Below are positions 58,838 through 64,000 of a DNA stretch of 64,000 nucleotides, in pieces (positions within the stretch are counted from its first letter, which is position 1; every line of letters starts with the position of its first letter). Made by a program: the position numbers and the translations under genes. The notes beneath the pieces are model-generated. The model was given only the letters and a program-made list of their open reading frames with translations. It was not told the origin of the DNA and did not search any database. This DNA comes from Oscillospiraceae bacterium (GTDB taxonomy: Bacteria > Bacillota > Clostridia > Oscillospirales > Ruminococcaceae): assembly GCA_009784825.1 (NCBI GenBank), contig WQXO01000006.1:91232-155231 (forward strand), written 5' to 3'.

Positions 58838-59790
58838 AATATCACCTCATGAACCCTGCCCCTCATCTCGTCAGACATTATGTTTGAGTTAACTGCGGAT
58901 AACTCATCAACGTAGCTGTAGAACAAATCTAAATCATAAACGTAAATATTTACATCAAGCCAGTGGAGGGTAATGTTTATGGGGGCATGGTCTTCAACGT
59001 GTTTCCTCGCAATTGCTAAACCAAAAACCAATAAACCCTCGTAGCCGTTATCAAGATAACCGAACTCATCAAATGTGCCGACACGTGAAGTGTCAAAATC
59101 ATTCAATTTTGTTGTTATATCCCAAGTATACGTCATCCGTCCGCCGTTATATCCGGTTCCCCAGCTCAAAAGAGTATCACTTTTTTCTGCACTGTTACCT
59201 ACGAAGCTACCAAGTTGTACGTATGGCATTATAGACTCAATATCTCCGATATTTGTTTGATTATCTGCCCCGGCGATATAAAAATCTGCTGTGATATGTG
59301 AGATGTTGTTCCAAAATAATCCGTTTTTGAAAGAGAGATTTTCTCTTTCGGTATAGTGAATTGGAATATCATAAGGGTTATATTTTTGTTGAAACGGTAT
59401 TGCAATTGCATCGATTGAACCGTTGGCTAACTTATGTTTTATATCCTCGCCCCAACAGATACTCAACGTGCCTTCTTCACTATATTGAAAAGTACGTTCA
59501 TTAAATTGAATAACTACAAAATCAAATTCACTTGATGTTGTCGTTATGGGGAGCGGAGGTTCTTGTTCATTTGTAATATCAGGTTCATTCGGTTCGACAG
59601 TTTCATCAGGTTCATAGGGTTCTTCTGTTATAACCGATTTGTCCGGTTCGTCTGTTACGACCGGTTCGTCCGGTTGAGATACTTCTATGGTAGTTTCCGC
59701 TTCCTCGTTTGGCAATGCCTCATATGCCTCACAGGCGGTTATCCCCATAACCATGCTGAACAATAATACGGCGGATATAATTCGTTTCAT
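58834..59790 (-). CDS. lipoprotein with Pro/Glu-rich spacer, unknown
   Basis: A 318-residue lipoprotein (lipobox GITAC, Cys20). Residues about 30-85 are a repetitive acidic spacer of DEP/EEPYEPDE type, followed by a beta-rich domain of about 230 residues with no family I recognise. It is cotranscribed and coupled with the DUF885 peptidase. A SigA promoter overlaps the terminator of the upstream operon. Confidence 0.65.
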   Translation of the reverse strand: MKRIISAVLLFSMVMGITACEAYEALPNEEAETTIEVSQPDEPVVTDEPDKSVITEEPYEPDETVEPNEPDITNEQEPPLPITTTSSEFDFVVIQFNERTFQYSEEGTLSICWGEDIKHKLANGSIDAIAIPFQQKYNPYDIPIHYTERENLSFKNGLFWNNISHITADFYIAGADNQTNIGDIESIMPYVQLGSFVGNSAEKSDTLLSWGTGYNGGRMTYTWDITTKLNDFDTSRVGTFDEFGYLDNGYEGLLVFGLAIARKHVEDHAPINITLHWLDVNIYVYDLDLFYSYVDELSAVNSNIMSDEMRGRVHEVIL

Positions 59791-59808
59791 AATATCACCT
59801 CTGTTTTT

Positions 59809-59838
59809 ATTTTAGCATACGGGACATAAAAATGTCAA
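59809..59838 (-). promoter_or_regulatory. SigA promoter abutting a terminator
   Basis: On the minus strand TTGACA, an 18-base spacer and TAAAAT. The -35 box directly follows the terminator stem at 59839-59858. Confidence 0.65.
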
Positions 59839-59858
59839 CCCCCGAATTAATTCGGGGG
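59839..59858 (-). terminator. terminator of the sigma-D operon
   Basis: CCCCCGAATT / AATTCGGGGG perfect stem, followed on the minus strand by TTGACATTTTT, which is also the next promoter's -35 region. Confidence 0.75.
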
Positions 59859-59876
59859 TGGTGATTGTTTAAACTA

Positions 59877-61514
59877 TTACGACAATTTCAGCATTTCTCG
59901 TAATTCTTCCGATATTTGAGTACTTTGGTTATAGCCTTTATGAACCTCACTGCGTGTCATGAAAAGCGTTTCATGAGAATTGTTATACTGCTCGTCAAGG
60001 TTGCTGTACTTCATGACTACCAGAAAATCAGCAAAGGAAAGATTGTTCACGGATGTGGTTTTGTTGAACGCTTCTAACATATACTCAAACGCACTTTTCT
60101 GTGCATCTGCATAATCTATGCCGCTTCTTATGCTGTTAAGGAACGCTTGTGCAAGCTCTCGCATTAATTCGGCTACGTTATTTTGGAACGCATTTTGGTT
60201 GAAATTGACGTTCGAGAATAAGGCGTGGGCTTCATAATCGTTGCCGTGTTCTTGTGAGTATTCAGCGTAATCCCCGCTTATTCCCGCACTTTGTGCAACC
60301 CCCACCCCTAAGACGTGCAGCCTGTTTTCAAAGGCTTTGTCGAGTGTGTCAAGGTTTTTGTTCAGCAGGTTTTCATCATGTCCGAACGCTTTGAACACCT
60401 CGTCACGCAGCTCCATGTATTTTGACATGGCGGCTTCAACAGTAAACGGTTGCAGACTGCCCTGACCGTATCCGCCGGCATTGTACCAGCCTTTGTCGAG
60501 ATTTGCGTTGACTTGATTATGGTCTTTGATTGAGAAAAGGACAACGTAATACGAATAACGCAAGAAATCGGGGTCGCCTAACGTTTTGCTGTCGTGAATA
60601 TTGCGTAGGTATGAATTATCGAGCTTTTCATAAGTAAATGAGTGGGTTCGCTTGACATACTCGTCATGCCTTACCGCATCAAGTGTAATCGTGAATACTT
60701 TGTTCGGTTTTTGGTTCAGAATAACCTGCAGTTCTTTGGAGATTTCCGGGCTGTCATTAAACAGCTTATTCTTTTCACCCGACAGACCTGTGTGGAAGTT
60801 CCCCCAGACATGCGGGTCTAAACCGAATTGGTCATTCTCGGTTGTGATTGTTTTAAGATAAACCGAAAAGTCACCGAATGACAGATTGTTCACAGAGGTT
60901 GTGGTCGGGAAAGCGGCGGTCATGTATTGAGTTGCGGTTTTTTGAGCGGTTTCATAATCAACGCCTTCTTTAATCTGCTGAATGAAAGAGGTTGCGAATT
61001 GTGACATAAGATTAGTCACATTCTTTTGGAATGCGTCACCGTTGAAATCTGCGTGTGTTGCAATTCTGTTATACTCGTAACCCTGCTTATTTGTGTGTTC
61101 ATACATTGACTGTTGATTTCTCAAAACCATAACAGAGTTACAGGCGAGGAACCGCAGGTGATTAGCAAAAGCATTGTCGAACACATCAAGATGTACCTGC
61201 AACATATTGTCACCGGCATAGGTTTTGAGAATATCCTCACGCCCTTTTTCATATAGCGTAAAAGTGTCCTCAACAGTTAGTGCGGTGTTAAAAAACTGCT
61301 GGTGTTTTATGGGGATTTGGCGGCTTTCTTCGATATGCTTTTGCATTTCTTCATCTGAGAGAAGTGTGATTTTCCCCATTTCAAAAGTATCGAAATTTAG
61401 AATTAATGATGGATTATTTGCCCGCTCCTGCATTTGCTCGAGAGTGGGTCTTTTATTTGCGGTGTACGCATTAACCGCGTTTGAATAAGGGGTGGGGTTG
61501 ATTGGTGCTGCCAT
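59877..61514 (-). CDS. unknown protein with internal duplication
   Basis: A 545-residue soluble protein made of two related halves. Each half contains a DAFxNxL/FENRL helix, a DYE..AxxxxFN..AFQxNV segment and a TTTSVNNLSFGDF / KTTSVNNLSFADF end, about 300 residues apart. The N-terminus (MAAPINPTPYSNAVNAYTANKRPT) is Asn/Ala/Pro-rich and unstructured. AGGAGG precedes the ATG. It is the third gene of the operon behind the sigma-D-type promoter. No known family is recognised; a motility-linked, structural or exported role is possible. Confidence 0.65.
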   Translation of the reverse strand: MAAPINPTPYSNAVNAYTANKRPTLEQMQERANNPSLILNFDTFEMGKITLLSDEEMQKHIEESRQIPIKHQQFFNTALTVEDTFTLYEKGREDILKTYAGDNMLQVHLDVFDNAFANHLRFLACNSVMVLRNQQSMYEHTNKQGYEYNRIATHADFNGDAFQKNVTNLMSQFATSFIQQIKEGVDYETAQKTATQYMTAAFPTTTSVNNLSFGDFSVYLKTITTENDQFGLDPHVWGNFHTGLSGEKNKLFNDSPEISKELQVILNQKPNKVFTITLDAVRHDEYVKRTHSFTYEKLDNSYLRNIHDSKTLGDPDFLRYSYYVVLFSIKDHNQVNANLDKGWYNAGGYGQGSLQPFTVEAAMSKYMELRDEVFKAFGHDENLLNKNLDTLDKAFENRLHVLGVGVAQSAGISGDYAEYSQEHGNDYEAHALFSNVNFNQNAFQNNVAELMRELAQAFLNSIRSGIDYADAQKSAFEYMLEAFNKTTSVNNLSFADFLVVMKYSNLDEQYNNSHETLFMTRSEVHKGYNQSTQISEELREMLKLS

Positions 61515-61526
61515 GATGTTGTCCTC

Positions 61527-62066
61527 CTACGCTTTTATGTCTAAATGACTTTCTCCCGAAACTGCCCCCTTGAGAACGTCGGCGGGAATTGTTTGACCGG
61601 GTCTCCAGCCGGGGACATGGGCAACAATATAATTATATAATCGTTGATTTTCTTCCCGAACAATCTGACTCATGGTATAAGTGGCGGATAACCGTTCACT
61701 CGGGGGTATACCCTCACGGTAATTTCTGTATACGGCACCGATTTCGTCACCGTCACGGTAATCCCCCATTCCGTTTTTGTTTGTCATTAATTGTCTTCTC
61801 ACGACTTCAATGAGCTTGTTTCTGACCTCATCGGAAACAGGAATGATTTTCTTCCAGCTTGTATCTCCCTCTCTGATTAACATTCCCTCTTGACCGAAGC
61901 CTGAAGCAACCATTGCTCTTTCTGCCGCCTCAAAAGAATGGTCAAATTCAGCTTCCATTTCCTTAGCCGATTTGCCCAACATCTTGTCAAGGTTTGTCGT
62001 GTCTTTCACGCCGAGGATTTTTAAGTATTCCTTGTAGTTTTCTGTGGTTACATCACCTATACGCAT
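61527..62066 (-). CDS. unknown protein, second gene of the sigma-D operon
   Basis: A 179-residue protein starting MRIGDVTTENYKEYLKILGVKDTTNLDKMLGKS. The ATG at 62066 has AAGGAGG upstream and is preferred over the frame to 62102, which would overlap the previous gene. The N-terminal pattern recalls the DUF3879-type proteins of Bacilli and Clostridia, from memory and with low certainty. The C-terminal half is helical. It lies 13 bases after the 304-residue gene and 12 before the 545-residue gene. Confidence 0.6.
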   Translation of the reverse strand: MRIGDVTTENYKEYLKILGVKDTTNLDKMLGKSAKEMEAEFDHSFEAAERAMVASGFGQEGMLIREGDTSWKKIIPVSDEVRNKLIEVVRRQLMTNKNGMGDYRDGDEIGAVYRNYREGIPPSERLSATYTMSQIVREENQRLYNYIVAHVPGWRPGQTIPADVLKGAVSGESHLDIKA

Positions 62067-62079
62067 GATTATTTCCTCC

Positions 62080-62994
62080 TTAGTGGCTGATGACTTTTTC
62101 AAAAGATGTAATTAATTCGTCTTGGTTAATGCTGTTTAGCTCTGATAACATATTTACAGCTCTTTTACTCCATTTATTAAAAATGTCCATCGTTGCTTTA
62201 GTGTGCTTTATTTTATCATCAAGCGTTTCTTGCGAAACACGTTTTTCAAAGCCATCATCACATTTAAAAGCGTTATACATTTTGTCTATATTCTTTGAGC
62301 GTTGGTTGAGCGAATTTATTGAGCGTTCTGCCTCTTGAATATAGTTTTCCTCGGTACGTGTCCACTGACCGCTTAAAGAATTATCGTTTAGCATTGCTTC
62401 CCCTAAGCTTTTCATTCCTGTTGCCGCCAAAAACACCGCTCCCGAATACAGGTATTCAAATGTTCTGAAATCGAGCGGGTCGCTTTCTTTCCGCACTTTT
62501 GCGGTTACTATATCATCGATTTTTTCTTGAACCGAATCAAGCAGTTTTTGCACTTCACTTGTGCTTACTTGTGTTTTGTTTGTTCCTGAAAATGCAAATT
62601 TGCCACGCTCGACATATCCGTTTTTATCTAATATACCTTGATAATATTCCTTTTGCTCACGTAAGTCCTTGAACCTTTCTAATTCTTTTTCCTCATGTTC
62701 AATGGCTTCCCTTGTGAGGCGTTTCATGTTTTCTTTATTCATAGAAGCGAAATATCGACGGTCTTCTGCTGACATACTCATGACATTCATCAGCTTGGCT
62801 TCAATTTTCTCGTTGAGCTTCTCAACGAAGTTTTCGCTCACTTGAGTGATAAAAGAATCGAAACGCTTATCTAATGCAACGGCTTGTCTTAAATTGGCAA
62901 TTCCGCTGTCATGAGTTGTTTGCGTGTTTTGATTGATTTGGCTGTTGAAAGCCGGAAAAGTTAGACTATTGGCGTTTATAATCATGGTAGACAC
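62080..62994 (-). CDS. unknown coiled-coil protein, first gene of the sigma-D operon
   Basis: A 304-residue protein. The first 35 residues are Asn/Gln/Thr-rich (NANSLTFPAFNSQINQNTQ), as in the N-termini of flagellar-secreted proteins, followed by long charged helices with coiled-coil character (residues about 60-120 and 200-280). GAGGAG precedes the ATG. It is transcribed from a sigma-D-type promoter 51 bases upstream. Unknown family. Confidence 0.65.
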   Translation of the reverse strand: MSTMIINANSLTFPAFNSQINQNTQTTHDSGIANLRQAVALDKRFDSFITQVSENFVEKLNEKIEAKLMNVMSMSAEDRRYFASMNKENMKRLTREAIEHEEKELERFKDLREQKEYYQGILDKNGYVERGKFAFSGTNKTQVSTSEVQKLLDSVQEKIDDIVTAKVRKESDPLDFRTFEYLYSGAVFLAATGMKSLGEAMLNDNSLSGQWTRTEENYIQEAERSINSLNQRSKNIDKMYNAFKCDDGFEKRVSQETLDDKIKHTKATMDIFNKWSKRAVNMLSELNSINQDELITSFEKVISH

Positions 62995-63044
62995 TCCTCG
63001 GTTATTTATAAAAAGAGATATTTATAATAGGTCGTTTAATCATT

Positions 63045-63071
63045 ATATCGTCGGAAAGACGGAAAACTTTA
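63045..63071 (-). promoter_or_regulatory. sigma-D (sigma-28) type promoter
   Basis: On the minus strand TAAA, exactly 15 bases and GACGATAT (one mismatch from GCCGATAT). It heads the three-gene unknown operon. Confidence 0.65.
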
Positions 63072-63082
63072 GCAGGTTAAAT

Positions 63083-63116
63083 AAAACAAAACCCACCTCA
63101 ACTAAGAAGTGGGGTT
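63083..63116 (-). terminator. terminator of the DUF6273 lipoprotein gene
   Basis: On the minus strand ACCCCAC / GTGGGT stem with a 12-base loop, then TTTGTTTTA. Confidence 0.75.
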
Positions 63117-63141
63117 ATACTCTTCCCGATAACAACGAAAG

Positions 63142-63834
63142 TTACAGACTTATCCACAAAGCAGGGCGAATTCCACCGACTACACTGACGCTCAAGCCGT
63201 CGGCATAAACATTTCCCTCGCGGCTGACAGTTGCGGCATATTTGTCAACTCCGCCGGGAGAACGAAGACGCCACCAAACAGTCGCATTTGTATCGCTTCG
63301 GGCGATGCGTGAAGAATTGTCCGAAAATAAAGACTCCGCCTCGTCAACACTCAATAAAAATATATAATCGGTTGTATTACTCCCGCCGAGTGTACCGTTT
63401 GAATGGTTATTGTTAATTACCTCTGTTTGAATAATTCTTGCCCTGTCCTCTTTGTTGAAGCTGTTCAAAAACTCGCCGTTGAGATACGCACGTATATCGC
63501 TGTGTTCCCATGTTACTGCAGTGTATGTATTATACGCTCGGTCTTCCAGCACTTTTTCACTGATAATTAACACTTTGCCGTTGTGTTCATCAAGTACAAG
63601 CCAGTCATAGCCGCCAAACTGAATAACAGTACCAATCTCAACCGATTGTCCGTGGTTTGTTTGCACTTCGCCGTCGTCGGGAACGGTTGACAATTGCGGA
63701 GTTGTTTGCGTGCTTTTTTCTTCGCTTTTACTGCTTGTGGTTTCACCGGGGTTTACAACATTCACACCACTTTTGTTGCAGGCAACAAATACAAGCAATA
63801 GCATTATAATCAACGGTATAAGTCGTAGTTTCAT
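63142..63834 (-). CDS. DUF6273 lipoprotein
   Basis: A 230-residue lipoprotein (lipobox VFVAC, Cys19), with a Ser/Thr-rich linker and a domain of the DUF6273 type common in gut Firmicutes: IQFGGYDWLVLDEHNGKVLIISEKVLE, the TWEHSDIRAYLNGEF segment and VWWRLRSPG...GIRPALWISL, which resembles the C-type-lectin-like/formylglycine-enzyme fold edge. A carbohydrate-binding or surface role is likely. A SigA promoter lies at 63858-63886. Confidence 0.75.
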   Translation of the reverse strand: MKLRLIPLIIMLLLVFVACNKSGVNVVNPGETTSSKSEEKSTQTTPQLSTVPDDGEVQTNHGQSVEIGTVIQFGGYDWLVLDEHNGKVLIISEKVLEDRAYNTYTAVTWEHSDIRAYLNGEFLNSFNKEDRARIIQTEVINNNHSNGTLGGSNTTDYIFLLSVDEAESLFSDNSSRIARSDTNATVWWRLRSPGGVDKYAATVSREGNVYADGLSVSVVGGIRPALWISL

Positions 63835-63857
63835 GGCTGTGTCCTCCTGTTTGTAAA

Positions 63858-63886
63858 ATTATACTGTTAAAGCCCAAAAAAGTCAA
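63858..63886 (-). promoter_or_regulatory. SigA promoter abutting the rRNA terminator
   Basis: On the minus strand TTGACT, a 17-base spacer and TATAAT. The TTGA of the -35 box forms the end of the terminator stem at 63882-63908. Confidence 0.7.
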
Positions 63887-63908
63887 CCCCCGAATAATAC
63901 GAGGGTTG
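63882..63908 (-). terminator. terminator of the rRNA operon
   Basis: TCAACCC / GGGTTGA stem, extended by CG pairs, then ACTTTTTT on the minus strand. It lies 12 bases after the 5S 3' end. Confidence 0.75.
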
Positions 63909-63919
63909 AGTTTGTTTTT

Positions 63920-64000
63920 GTGTCAACATCGTGCTATCTTCCCGGAGCGTTACCACTCAAGTATTGTTGCCGCAGACGAGCTTAACTACTGTGTTCGAGA
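63920..64000 (-). rRNA. rrf: 5S ribosomal RNA, 3' part
   Basis: The minus strand reads CGAACACAGTAGTTAAGCTC, the conserved loop B/helix III region of 5S rRNA, then GGTAAC, CCGGGAAGATAGCACGATG and a 3' end near GTTGACAC. The 5' third lies beyond the window, so an rRNA operon ends here. Confidence 0.88.

Overview
The window looks like a chromosomal segment of an endospore-forming, probably motile, anaerobic Clostridia (Oscillospiraceae/Ruminococcaceae-like, gut or rumen type). The evidence is a 28-residue spoVM gene, a CwlD-type amidase, housekeeping proteins of Firmicutes type (ftsEX, greA, lysS, metG, radA, rlmH, ddl, a DacF-like carboxypeptidase), consensus SigA promoters and AGGAGG ribosome binding sites, two sigma-D (flagellar) type promoters, a cell-wall anchored GH11 xylanase and a hexuronate catabolic operon. 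This assignment rests on gene content only.

Layout. 0-3.6 kb: the tail of a PhoU-domain gene, then a minus-strand trio (alpha/beta hydrolase, alcohol-acetyltransferase-like protein, DUF6320-like protein). 3.6-8.8 kb: plus-strand hexuronate operon (eda, kdgK, an APH-fold kinase, PH-domain and GNAT proteins, uxaC); with UxuA and UxuB, which lie elsewhere, it would take glucuronate to pyruvate and glyceraldehyde-3-phosphate. 8.7-15 kb: radA with an apparently leaderless mRNA, a TetR-flavodoxin-FMN-binding operon, cwlD, a tocopherol-cyclase-like protein paired with an FAD/Rieske oxidoreductase, and a promoter-hairpins-terminator unit that may be a small RNA. 15.2-21 kb: the xylanase, galE and small or unknown membrane proteins. 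21-27.4 kb: lysS, greA, an S41-like protein without catalytic residues, ftsX, ftsE and a CdaR/PucR-like regulator. 27.6-38.9 kb: metG, DUF362, a sigma-D-driven unknown gene, polysaccharide deacetylase, YdbC, phosphoesterase, metY, a DacF-like gene, a repeat-rich gap, rlmH, an ADP-ribosylglycohydrolase-like gene and an AT-rich HNH nuclease gene. 39-46.5 kb: tRNA-Lys, a cytidylate-kinase-like gene, spoVM, and a cell-wall/RNA group (rluA-type synthase, ddl, membrane MurF-like ligase, hydrolase).

46.7-57 kb is the most unusual part. After tRNA-Met come three tandem paralogues, each with a cytoplasmic TIR domain, one membrane helix, a Thr/Ala-rich stalk and a beta-repeat ectodomain. They are followed by a double-GNAT protein, a 1554-residue protein ending in an OTU cysteine-protease domain and an R-S-E ADP-ribosyltransferase domain, and a small Cys-rich protein. 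57-64 kb holds a DUF885 metallopeptidase, two lipoproteins, a three-gene operon of unknown proteins behind a sigma-D promoter, and the 3' end of a 5S rRNA gene at the right edge.

Across the window runs a family of about 24-26 bp palindromes with a fixed frame (GGG, variable stem, CCCCTAC). At least fourteen copies are present, between genes and also read in frame inside metG, the DUF362 gene and two TIR genes. A second scaffold-type hairpin repeat and a 210-bp duplication that copies the first codons of rlmH lie in the same repeat-rich spots.
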